Source of the DNA: Rhizobacter sp.
GTDB lineage: Bacteria > Pseudomonadota > Gammaproteobacteria > Burkholderiales > Burkholderiaceae_C
Assembly: GCA_025360945.1 (NCBI GenBank)
Contig: JANYBE010000672.1
Span: 1 to 24,852 of the forward strand
Direction: 5' to 3'
DNA length: 24,852 nt
Shown here: positions 16,666-23,468 of the stretch, one piece after another
Position numbering within the stretch: the first letter of the stretch is position 1
How the letters are laid out: each line of letters starts with the position of its first letter
The notes under the pieces: model-generated
The model's database searches: none
The model's input: the letters and a program-made list of their open reading frames with translations, nothing else
Told to the model about the DNA's origin: nothing
Position numbers and translations under genes: made by a program

Positions 16666-17826
16666 ATGACAGAGGCGTCACGATCCCCCGAGCGCGTCGG
16701 CACGACCCGGCGCAGTGCGCTGCACCGTGTGGCCCTCGCAACCGCAGTCATCGGCTGGGGCGTCCCGGTGTTCGCGGCGGGCCGCACGCTGAAGATCGCC
16801 TGCACGCTGGACGCCAGCGCGGCCGAGAAGGCCAACGGCAACGGCCTGCACCTTGGCGCGATGGCCTACTTCAACGCCGCCAACAAGGCCGGCGGCATCG
16901 GTGGATCGCGCTTCGAGATCGCGCTGTTGGATGACCAGTTCAAGCCCGATGTCGCGAAGGCTAACGCAGCCGCGTTCGATGCCGACAAGGCCGTGCTCGC
17001 GATGATTCACCCACTCGGCACGCGTCAGACCGCCGCCGTGATGGACGCGGTGCAGGACATGGCCGTGGTCGGCCCCAATACCGGCACTATCGGCCTGCGC
17101 AAGAAGGGCGCGACCAACGTGTTCTGGGTGCGCGCCAACTACGACCAGGAGATCGAGAAACTGGTGTCGACGGCGTCGACTCTGGGCATCACCCACATCG
17201 GCCTGGTGCACCCGACCGACCCCCTGGGCCAGTCGCTGCTGGCCGCGTTCAACGCGGCGATCGCCAAGTTCAACCTGAAGCCAGCAATCATCGCCACCAC
17301 GCCCGGCACGACCAGCCCCGAGGTCGACCCGGCCGCGCGCGAGATCGTCAAGGCCGCGCCGCAGGTCGTCATCATGGGCCTGGCCGGCACCGCACCAGCT
17401 TTCGTGCGCGCGCTGCGCGCGGCCGGCGGCACGAGCGCGATCTACGGCCTGTCGATCGGGGCGAGCGCGACCAACATCAACTCGCTTGGCGACGCGTCGC
17501 GCGGCCTGGGCTTCTCGGTCGTTGTGCCGTCGCCGTTCGCGTCCAAGTATGAAATCGTGCGCCGCTATCAGGCCGACATGCAGGCCAGCGGCAACACCGA
17601 ATACTCGCTACCCAGCCTCGAGGGCTACATCAATGCCCGCGTGCTGGCCGAAGGGCTGCGCCGTGCCGGCGCCAACCCGACGCGCGAGTCGGTACTCGCT
17701 GGCCTCGAAAGCATCGATGCGCTGGACCTCGGCGGTCTGCGCATCGGCTACGGCAGGACCAAACGCGAGGGCGGCAACTTCGTTGACGTTGCTGTCGTCG
17801 GCGCAGGCCAGCGTTTGATTAGCTGA
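16666..17826 (+). CDS. ABC-type solute-binding protein, branched-chain amino acid class (Peripla_BP_6)
   Basis: A 386-residue periplasmic binding protein of the LivK-like family. The N-terminus TTRRSALHRVALATAVIGWG ends in FAAG, a signal peptide of the Sec or Tat type (paired arginines). Mature segments typical of the family are GLHLGAMAYFNAANKAGGIG, FEIALLDDQFKPDVAKAN, HIGLVHPTDPLGQSLLAAFN, VVIMGLAGTAPAFVRALRAA and SLEGYINARVLAEGLRRAG. The ATG at 16666 has cggag about 7 nt upstream. No permease or ATPase genes accompany it, so it is an orphan that may feed a transporter elsewhere or act as a sensor ligand-binding protein. The ligand is unknown; the family binds amino acids, amides, aromatic acids and others. 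Confidence 0.92.
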   Translation: MTEASRSPERVGTTRRSALHRVALATAVIGWGVPVFAAGRTLKIACTLDASAAEKANGNGLHLGAMAYFNAANKAGGIGGSRFEIALLDDQFKPDVAKANAAAFDADKAVLAMIHPLGTRQTAAVMDAVQDMAVVGPNTGTIGLRKKGATNVFWVRANYDQEIEKLVSTASTLGITHIGLVHPTDPLGQSLLAAFNAAIAKFNLKPAIIATTPGTTSPEVDPAAREIVKAAPQVVIMGLAGTAPAFVRALRAAGGTSAIYGLSIGASATNINSLGDASRGLGFSVVVPSPFASKYEIVRRYQADMQASGNTEYSLPSLEGYINARVLAEGLRRAGANPTRESVLAGLESIDALDLGGLRIGYGRTKREGGNFVDVAVVGAGQRLIS

Positions 17827-17987
17827 GCGACCGGCGCCGCCGCCTCAGCGCCCGCGCCAGGGTCAGCAGTGTGATGGGCCTGCCGGTACCGGTGGCGCCG
17901 GTGATCGGCCCGTGGCGCTCGGCCAGCGCGGGCAGAAGGGATGCACTCGATCTTGTCGTGCCTGGCGATCAAGATGGGCTCGGCCAT
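17819..17987 (-). pseudogene. N-terminal remnant of a HerA-like (DUF853) ATPase gene
   Basis: On the minus strand the ATG at 17987 opens MAEPILIARHDKIEC, the start of the DUF853/YjgR bipolar helicase-like ATPases. After codon 16 one surplus base (17939) shifts the frame, and the next frame reads LLPALAERHGPITGATGTG followed by RPITLLTLARAL, which is the Walker A region of the same family. There the invariant Lys-Thr of GTGKT has become Arg-Pro. The reading then ends at a taa (17821-17819) after about 55 codons, against roughly 500 residues for the whole protein. The remainder has been lost where the solute-binding gene ends. The match is by memory of the family's start, and the two-frame agreement makes chance unlikely. 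Confidence 0.72.
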
Positions 17988-18020
17988 GGGCGCTCCGGCG
18001 GCGCCGCGAACGGCCCCAAG

Positions 18021-18026
18021 TAAAAT
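18021..18026 (+). promoter_or_regulatory. Possible -10 element for the yebC-purD run
   Basis: TAAAAT (18021-18026) is a good -10 hexamer in otherwise GC-rich DNA, about 65 nt before the yebC ATG. The sequence 17 nt upstream is GC-rich with no recognisable -35, so this is only a candidate. Confidence 0.38.
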
Positions 18027-18090
18027 TGCACTCCATCGAACCGGGGCTGCACTTCAGCAGGCCCGCGACAAGACATCCAAGAGGAGCCTC

Positions 18091-18816
18091 ATGGCCGGTC
18101 ATTCCAAGTGGGCGAACATCCAGCATCGCAAGGGCCGGCAGGACGAGAAGCGCGGCAAGATCTGGACCCGCGTCATCCGTGAAATCACCGTCGCCGCGCG
18201 TCAGAGCGGCGGGGATCTGGCGATGAACCCGCGGCTGCGGCTCGCGGTCGAGAAGGCCAGGGCGGCCAACATGCCGGCCGACACCGTCAAGAAAAACATC
18301 GACAAAGCCACCGGCAATCTCGAAGGCGTGAGCTACGAGGAAATCCGCTACGAGGGCTACGGCATAGGCGGCGCCGCGATCATCGTCGATTGCATGACCG
18401 ACAACCGCGTGCGCACCGTGGCCGAGGTGCGCCACGCGTTCAGCAAGTACGGCGGCAACATGGGCACCGAGGGTTCGGTCGCGTTCCAGTTCAAGCACGT
18501 CGGCCAGCTCGTGTTCGCACCCGGCACGAACGAGGACAAGGTCATGGAAGTGGCGCTCGAAGCCGGCGTTGACGATGTGCTGACAGATGATGACGGCGCG
18601 ATCGAGGTCCTGTGCGCGCCGCCATTGTTCGAAGCCGTCAAGGCCGCACTTGAAGCGGCGGGGCTGAAGCCCGAAGTGGCCGAAGTGACGATGCGTGCCG
18701 AAAACACAATCGAATTGACGGGCGAAGATGCCCTGCGCATGCAAAAGCTTCTCGACGTGATCGAAGAACTGGACGACACGCAGGCCGTGTTCCACAACGC
18801 CGAAATCGCGTCATGA
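18091..18816 (+). CDS. yebC: YebC/PmpR-family regulator (TACO1-like)
   Basis: A 241-residue protein of the YebC/PmpR/TACO1 family, linked in different bacteria to transcriptional control and to translation through difficult (proline-rich) stretches. It begins with the invariant MAGHSKWANIQHRKGRQD. Other signatures are LRLAVEKARAANMPADT, EEIRYEGYGIGGAAIIVDC, AFSKYGGNMGTEGSVAF and an acidic end LDVIEELDDTQAVFHNA. The length is normal. The ATG at 18091 is preceded by gaggag at 18081-18086; an open frame extends 50 codons upstream but runs through the HerA-like remnant and the promoter candidate, so it is not coding. It heads the housekeeping run to the right edge, 76 nt before purD. Confidence 0.96.
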   Translation: MAGHSKWANIQHRKGRQDEKRGKIWTRVIREITVAARQSGGDLAMNPRLRLAVEKARAANMPADTVKKNIDKATGNLEGVSYEEIRYEGYGIGGAAIIVDCMTDNRVRTVAEVRHAFSKYGGNMGTEGSVAFQFKHVGQLVFAPGTNEDKVMEVALEAGVDDVLTDDDGAIEVLCAPPLFEAVKAALEAAGLKPEVAEVTMRAENTIELTGEDALRMQKLLDVIEELDDTQAVFHNAEIAS

Positions 18817-18892
18817 TGCCCTTGGCTCGCCACCGCTCGCGATCCCCCGAGGGGACGCGCGGCCTACGTGAGCCGGCTCGGCGGAGACCGGA
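18817..18892. repeat. REP-like intergenic element between yebC and purD
   Basis: This short spacer holds tcccc-cga-gggga (18843-18855) and the perfect palindrome gagccggctc (18870-18879). From memory, elements with a cccgagggg core and a gccggctcgg end recur between genes in Comamonadaceae and relatives. I see no second full copy in this window, so the repeat call rests on recall and on the internal symmetry. Confidence 0.4.
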
Positions 18893-20179
18893 ATGAAGGT
18901 TCTCGTCATCGGCAACGGCGGGCGCGAGCACGCGCTGGCCTGGAAGCTCAAGTTCTCGCCCAGGGTCCAGGCGGTTTTTGTCGCACCCGGCAACGGTGGC
19001 ACTGCGGCCGACCCGGATCTGCACAACGTCGCCATCACCGACTTCAACGCGCTGGCCGACTTCGTCGAGGCCGAGAAGATCGTGCTCACCGTCGTCGGCC
19101 CCGAGACGCCGCTGGCGGGCGGCGTTGTCGACGTGTTCCGTGCGCGCGGGCTGCGCGTGTTCGGACCGACGCAGGCCGCGGCGCAGCTCGAGAGCTCCAA
19201 GGCCTTCGCCAAGGCGTTCATGCAGCGCCACGACATTCCGACCGCTGCGTTCGCGACCTTCAGCGATGCGGCTGGCGCACATGCCCATGTGAACGCGAAC
19301 GGCGCACCCATCGTGATTAAGGCCGACGGCCTCGCGGCGGGCAAGGGCGTGGTCGTCGCGATGAGCCTGCAGCAGGCGCACGAGGCCATCGACTGGATGC
19401 TCGGTGGCAACGACAACAAGCTTGGCGTCGTCCACAACGATGGCGGTGCTCGGGTCGTGATCGAGCAGTTTCTCGAAGGCGAGGAAGCGAGTTTCATCGT
19501 GCTGTGCGACGGCAAGAACGTTGTCTCGCTCGCGACCAGCCAGGATCACAAGCGCCTGCTCGACGACGACGAGGGCCCGAACACCGGCGGCATGGGGGCG
19601 TACTCGCCCGCGCCGGTCGTGACGCCGAACGTGCATGCGAAGGTGATGAACGAGATCATCTACCCGACCATCGCCGGCATGGCCAAGGACGGCATCACCT
19701 TCACCGGCTTTCTGTACGCCGGGCTGATGATCGACGCGAACGGCCAGCCGCGCACTGTCGAGTTCAATTGCCGCATGGGCGACCCCGAGACGCAGCCGAT
19801 CATGATGCGGCTCAAGAGCGATTTGTTCGACGTGCTGATGCACGCAACCGACGGCACGCTCGACCAGGTGGATCTGCAGTGGGACCGGCGCGTCGCGCTC
19901 GGTGTCGTCATGGCGGCAAGCGGGTATCCGCTGAGCCCGCGTAAGGGCGACGCGATCACAGGGCTGCCGGACGACGCCGACGAAGCGATGGTGTTCCACG
20001 CGGGTACCGCGGCCGTCAATGAGGGTGTGGTCACGTCGGGCGGCCGCGTGCTGTGCGTAACCGCGCTGGGCGACTCGGTCAAGTCGGCGCAGCACAGAGC
20101 CTACGAGGCGCTGCGTGGCATCCACTTTGACGGCGCCCAGTACCGCGCCGACATCGGTTTTCGTGCGATCAAGCGCTGA
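18893..20179 (+). CDS. purD: Phosphoribosylamine--glycine ligase (GAR synthetase)
   Basis: Second enzyme of de novo purine synthesis: it joins phosphoribosylamine and glycine with ATP to give GAR, in the cytosol. The 428-residue length is standard. The N-terminal domain opens VLVIGNGGREHALAWKL. The ATP-grasp part shows PIVIKADGLAAGKGVVVA near residue 136, VIEQFLEGEEASF, TSQDHKRLLDDDEGPNTGG and FNCRMGDPETQPIMMRL near 290, with the Mg-binding Glu and Asn in the expected places. cggag lies about 7 nt before the ATG. It is followed after 4 nt by the acyltransferase gene. Confidence 0.98.
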   Translation: MKVLVIGNGGREHALAWKLKFSPRVQAVFVAPGNGGTAADPDLHNVAITDFNALADFVEAEKIVLTVVGPETPLAGGVVDVFRARGLRVFGPTQAAAQLESSKAFAKAFMQRHDIPTAAFATFSDAAGAHAHVNANGAPIVIKADGLAAGKGVVVAMSLQQAHEAIDWMLGGNDNKLGVVHNDGGARVVIEQFLEGEEASFIVLCDGKNVVSLATSQDHKRLLDDDEGPNTGGMGAYSPAPVVTPNVHAKVMNEIIYPTIAGMAKDGITFTGFLYAGLMIDANGQPRTVEFNCRMGDPETQPIMMRLKSDLFDVLMHATDGTLDQVDLQWDRRVALGVVMAASGYPLSPRKGDAITGLPDDADEAMVFHAGTAAVNEGVVTSGGRVLCVTALGDSVKSAQHRAYEALRGIHFDGAQYRADIGFRAIKR

Positions 20180-20183
20180 ACCC

Positions 20184-20780
20184 ATGACGGCCATGCCGAT
20201 CCAGCTGCAGGGCAGTCCGTTGGCCAAGGCCACGCTGCGCCTTGCCGGCTGGACGCTGCGCTTCCAGGGGCTGCCCGCGAAGCAGGGCGTGCTGATCATC
20301 TACCCGCACACCTCGAACTGGGACTTCGTGCTGGGCATGCTCACCAAATGGGCGGTCGGCATCCAGGTCACGTTCTGGGGCAAGGACACTCTGTTCAGGC
20401 TGCCGCTGTTTGGCCGCTGGCTGCGCTGGCTCGGCGGTGTGCCGGTGGACCGGCAGTCGGCCAACGGCATCGTCGGCCAGATGGCGCGCGAGCTCGAAGC
20501 GGCGCACGCGCAAGACCGGTTCATGTGGCTCGCGCTGTCCCCCGAAGGCACGCGCGGGCATACCGCCACGTGGCGCACCGGCTTCTATCACGTCGCATTG
20601 CAGGCACAGGTGCCGGTCGGGCTGGTCGCGCTGGACTACGGCCGGCGCGAGGTCGGCGTACAGCGCTTCGTGATGCTGACGGGCGAGTGCGCCGCCGACC
20701 TCGCGGCCATCGAGCTCGGTCTGTGCCAACCCCAGGGCAGAAGACCGGAGCGCGCGTCGCCGATCCGGTTCGAAGCATGA
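20184..20780 (+). CDS. Lysophospholipid acyltransferase (PlsC-like) family protein
   Basis: A 198-residue membrane-associated acyltransferase of the PlsC/1-acyl-glycerol-3-phosphate superfamily. The catalytic HX4D is HTSNWD at residues 42-47, and the substrate-binding EGTR box is SPEGTRGH at 119-126. FWGKDTLFRLPLFGRWLRWL is the usual segment between them. It is shorter than true PlsC and resembles the compact group found beside purD and hemF in Burkholderiales. The ATG at 20184 is 4 nt after the purD stop; an alternative ATG (M4) is in frame. Its stop overlaps the hemF start (ATGA, 20777-20780), so expression is coupled. The acceptor may be lysophosphatidic acid or another lipid; sequence does not decide. 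Confidence 0.9.
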   Translation: MTAMPIQLQGSPLAKATLRLAGWTLRFQGLPAKQGVLIIYPHTSNWDFVLGMLTKWAVGIQVTFWGKDTLFRLPLFGRWLRWLGGVPVDRQSANGIVGQMARELEAAHAQDRFMWLALSPEGTRGHTATWRTGFYHVALQAQVPVGLVALDYGRREVGVQRFVMLTGECAADLAAIELGLCQPQGRRPERASPIRFEA

Positions 20781-21703
20781 ACGACACTGGGCGCGTTCGG
20801 GACTACCTGCTCGGCTTGCAGGGGATCATCATCGCGGCGATGGAGGCCGAAGACGGTCAGCCGTTCCTGCGCGACCAGTGGCAGCGCGAGCCTGGCGGCA
20901 AGCTCGAAGGTGAGGGCCGCTCGCAGCTGCTCGAAGACGGCCAGGTAATTGAGCGCGGCGGCTGCAATTTCTCGCACGTCAAGGGCAAGACGCTGCCGCC
21001 CTCCGCCACGCAGCACCGTCCCGAACTCGCGGGTGCGCCGTTCGAGGCGATGGGTGTGTCGCTCGTTATGCATCCCCGCAATCCTCATGTGCCCACAGTG
21101 CACATGAACGTGCGTATGCTCGCGGCGCTGCCAGTAGGACAGGAGCCCGTCACCTGGTTCGGCGGCGGCATGGACCTGACGCCGTACTACGGCGCCGAGG
21201 AAGACGCGGCGCACTTTCATCGCGTCAACCGGGACGCACTCGCCGCTTTCGGCGACGACAAGTACCCGCGCTTCAAGCAATGGTGTGACGAGTATTTCTT
21301 TCTGAAGCACCGCAACGAGCCGCGCGGCATCGGTGGCGTGTTTTTCGACGACTTTGCCGAGGACGGTTTCGAGCGCAGCTTTGAGATGCTGCGCGCGGTG
21401 GGCGATGCGTTTCTGCCCGCCTACTTGCCTATCGTGCAGCGCCGCAAGAACACGCTGTTTGGCGAGCGCGAGCGCGACTTCCAGGCCTACAGGCGCGGCC
21501 GCTACGTCGAGTTCAACCTCGTGTTCGACCGGGGCACGCTATTCGGCCTGCAATCGGGCGGTCGTACCGAGAGCATCCTGATGTCGATGCCGCCTATCGT
21601 GAAATGGCGCTACGACTGGCACCCCGAGCCCGGCACGTCCGAGGCGCGGCTGTACAGCGACTTCTTGCGCCCGCGCGACTGGGCGAGTTGGACACCCGAT
21701 TGA
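20777..21703 (+). CDS. hemF: Oxygen-dependent coproporphyrinogen III oxidase
   Basis: Haem pathway enzyme that converts coproporphyrinogen III to protoporphyrinogen IX using O2, in the cytosol. The 308 residues are full length. Diagnostic stretches are RGGCNFSHVKGKTLPPSAT near 60, PHVPTVHMNVRML near 104, WFGGGMDLTPYYG near 130, FFLKHRNEPRGIGGVFFDDF near 175, and RYVEFNLVFDRGTLFGL with the C-terminal GRTESILMSMPPIVKWRYDW. The ATG lies in the ATGA overlap with the acyltransferase stop. Presence of HemF suggests an aerobic or facultative life style. Confidence 0.98.
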   Translation: MNDTGRVRDYLLGLQGIIIAAMEAEDGQPFLRDQWQREPGGKLEGEGRSQLLEDGQVIERGGCNFSHVKGKTLPPSATQHRPELAGAPFEAMGVSLVMHPRNPHVPTVHMNVRMLAALPVGQEPVTWFGGGMDLTPYYGAEEDAAHFHRVNRDALAAFGDDKYPRFKQWCDEYFFLKHRNEPRGIGGVFFDDFAEDGFERSFEMLRAVGDAFLPAYLPIVQRRKNTLFGERERDFQAYRRGRYVEFNLVFDRGTLFGLQSGGRTESILMSMPPIVKWRYDWHPEPGTSEARLYSDFLRPRDWASWTPD

Positions 21704-22287
21704 ACGCTCCCCGCATCGGGATCTTCGGCGGCAGTTTCGATCCGGTTCACAACGCGCACGTCGCGCTGGCCCGCGTCGCGCTCGCGGAACTGCGTCTGGA
21801 CGAGTTGCTGTGGGTGCCGGCCGGGCAGCCGTGGCAGAAGCAGCGCCATCTCACTTCGGCAAAGGATCGCGAGGCGATGGTGCGGCTGGCGATAGCGGAG
21901 GAGCCGCGTTTCACGCTTTCGCGCATCGAGCTTGAGCGCAGCGGGGCGAGTTACACCGTCGACACCGTGCGCGCGCTGCAGGGCGCGCGTCCGGGTGCGC
22001 AATGGTTTCTGATCGTCGGCCAGGACCAGTACGCCGGGTTTCACACCTGGCACAGCTGGCAGGAACTACTGGGCCTCGTGACGCTGGCGATTGCCGATCG
22101 TCCCGACGCGAACCACACGGTCGACCCGCGGGTGCAGGCGGCCGCCCACGCTGCAGTGGCGCTGCCGATGATGGACCTGTCGTCTACCGACATCCGCGGG
22201 CGCGTCATGCAACAGCAGGGCATCACTGATCTGGTGCCCGAGCCGGTGGCGCGCTATATTGCCCGCCACCACCTTTATCGAGATTGA
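21700..22287 (+). CDS. nadD: Nicotinate-nucleotide adenylyltransferase
   Basis: Transfers AMP from ATP to nicotinate mononucleotide in NAD synthesis. The 195-residue protein opens with the nucleotidyltransferase motif RIGIFGGSFDPVHNAHVALA, continues with LLWVPAGQPWQK and FLIVGQDQYAGFHTWHSWQE, and ends with the second motif LSSTDIRGRV. No ATG is available in the right place: the frame offers TTG at 21700, inside the hemF stop (TTGA), or TTG at 21688. I take 21700, giving MNAPRIGIFGG and mirroring the ATGA overlaps upstream. A rare start with overlap implies translation by coupling to hemF. Confidence 0.94.
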   Translation: MNAPRIGIFGGSFDPVHNAHVALARVALAELRLDELLWVPAGQPWQKQRHLTSAKDREAMVRLAIAEEPRFTLSRIELERSGASYTVDTVRALQGARPGAQWFLIVGQDQYAGFHTWHSWQELLGLVTLAIADRPDANHTVDPRVQAAAHAAVALPMMDLSSTDIRGRVMQQQGITDLVPEPVARYIARHHLYRD

Positions 22288-22314
22288 ATCAAGGAGTCCC
22301 TGAACGGGAGCTGA

Positions 22315-23004
22315 ATGGACATTCGTAAGCTGCAACGCGTCATCGTCGATGGCCTGGAAGATCTGAAGGCCCAGAACATCCTGGTCTTCAACACCGAGCA
22401 TCTGTCGGCCCTTTTCGAGCGCGTCATCATCGCGTCGGGCACGAGCAACCGGCAGACCAAGTCGCTGGCCTCCAGCGTGCGCGAGGCGGTCAAGACGGCC
22501 GGCTACCCGGTGCCGCGCACCGAGGGCGAGGGCAACGGCGAATGGATCATCGTCGACTGCGGTGCCGCGGTCGTGCATGTGATGCAGCCCATGATCCGCG
22601 ACTACTACCACCTCGAGGAGATCTGGGGTGACAAGCCGGTGAGCATGAAGCTCGCGAGCGCGACGACCCGACTCGTGAAAGCTGCGGAGCCCGATGCGCC
22701 AGTCAAGAAGAAGGCGACGGCGAAGAAGGCACCGACCAGGGTGCCTGTGAAAGTGGCGCCAGTGAAGAAGGCGGTTGCCGGGAAGGCCGCACCGACCAAG
22801 ACAACCGCGCTCCGCAAGGCCCCGGCGAAGAAGACCACGGCACCGGCCGGGCGCGTGGTTACGCGTGTGGTCGGCGTGAAGAAGGCGCCGGCAAAGAAGG
22901 CCGCACCGGCAAAGAGGGCCGCACCAGCAAAGAAGGCCGCACCAGCAAAGAAGGCCGCACCGGCAAAGAAGGCGCCCGCGAAGAAAGTCGTCCGCAAGGC
23001 ATGA
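22315..23004 (+). CDS. rsfS: Ribosomal silencing factor with long lysine-rich tail
   Basis: RsfS binds ribosomal protein uL14 on the 50S subunit and blocks 30S joining when nutrients are short. The RsfS domain (residues 1-115) is complete: LQRVIVDGLEDLKAQNILVF, ASGTSNRQTKSLASSV, GEGNGEWIIVDCGAAVVHVM and YYHLEEIWGD. The usual protein ends soon after this point, at about 110-130 residues, whereas this one has 229. Residues 122-229 are a Lys/Ala/Pro tail like histone-H1-like bacterial proteins, with PAKKA units and AAPAKK repeated in tandem near the end. The tail would be disordered and strongly basic, fit for RNA, rRNA or DNA contact (inference). The stop overlaps the rlmH ATG (23001-23004). 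Context nadD-rsfS-rlmH is typical. Confidence 0.95.
   Translation: MDIRKLQRVIVDGLEDLKAQNILVFNTEHLSALFERVIIASGTSNRQTKSLASSVREAVKTAGYPVPRTEGEGNGEWIIVDCGAAVVHVMQPMIRDYYHLEEIWGDKPVSMKLASATTRLVKAAEPDAPVKKKATAKKAPTRVPVKVAPVKKAVAGKAAPTKTTALRKAPAKKTTAPAGRVVTRVVGVKKAPAKKAAPAKRAAPAKKAAPAKKAAPAKKAPAKKVVRKA
22900..22971 (+). repeat. Tandem 18-bp repeat in the rsfS tail
   Basis: Four consecutive 18-bp units of the type gccgcaccagcaaagaag (22900-22917, 22918-22935, 22936-22953, 22954-22971), encoding AAPAKK/R. Units 2 and 3 are identical; 1 and 4 differ at one or two bases (ccg for cca, agg for aag). A partial copy (gcgccggcaaagaag) precedes them. In-frame slippage can change the tail length without breaking the gene. 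Confidence 0.9.
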
Positions 23005-23468
23005 AGCTGTTGCTGGTCGCCGTCGGCCAGCGTCAGCTGGGCTGGGCCGAGGAGGCCTACGCCGAGTTCGCCAAACGCTTCCCGCCCGAGATGCGGCTGG
23101 AGCTCAAGGCCGTGAAGGCGCAACCGCGCGGTGCAAAGACGGCCGAGCAATTGATGGCTGCCGAAGGTCTGCGCATCGAGGCGGCGTTGCCCAGCGGTGT
23201 GCGCCGTGTCGTGCTCGACGAGCACGGCGAGCGCGTCACGACGCTCCAGCTCGCGGCGCGAATGAAGACCTGGCTGCACGACGGGCGCGATGTTGCGCTG
23301 CTGATCGGCGGGCCGGACGGGCTGGCTGCGTCGCTGAAGGCAAGTGCCGACGAGACGCTGCGTTTGTCCGAGCTGACCTTACCGCATGCTTTCGTTCGCG
23401 TGTTGCTGGCCGAGGCCTTGTACCGCGCGTGGACGGTGACCGTGAACCATCCGTATCACCGTGAGTGA
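23001..23468 (+). CDS. rlmH: 23S rRNA pseudouridine-1915 N3-methyltransferase
   Basis: SPOUT-fold methyltransferase that methylates pseudouridine 1915 in helix 69 of 23S rRNA on assembled 70S ribosomes. At 155 residues it is standard length. It starts MKLLLVAVGQRQLGWAEEAY, carries the SAM-binding LLIGGPDGL near residue 101 and ends with the conserved LPHAFVRVLLAEALYRAW and NHPYHRE. The ATG overlaps the rsfS stop by 4 nt, and its own end overlaps the GTG of maf by 8 nt. Confidence 0.97.
   Translation: MKLLLVAVGQRQLGWAEEAYAEFAKRFPPEMRLELKAVKAQPRGAKTAEQLMAAEGLRIEAALPSGVRRVVLDEHGERVTTLQLAARMKTWLHDGRDVALLIGGPDGLAASLKASADETLRLSELTLPHAFVRVLLAEALYRAWTVTVNHPYHRE

Noticed and set aside
17941..18090. 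Upstream extension of yebC by 50 codons
   Set aside because: The family begins exactly at MAGHSKWANIQ, with gaggag before it; the extension is antisense to the HerA-like remnant and crosses the promoter candidate.
18638..20299. 553-codon open frame on the minus strand
   Set aside because: Antisense to the end of yebC and all of purD; no motif, no Shine-Dalgarno, and composition matches a mirrored GC-rich gene.
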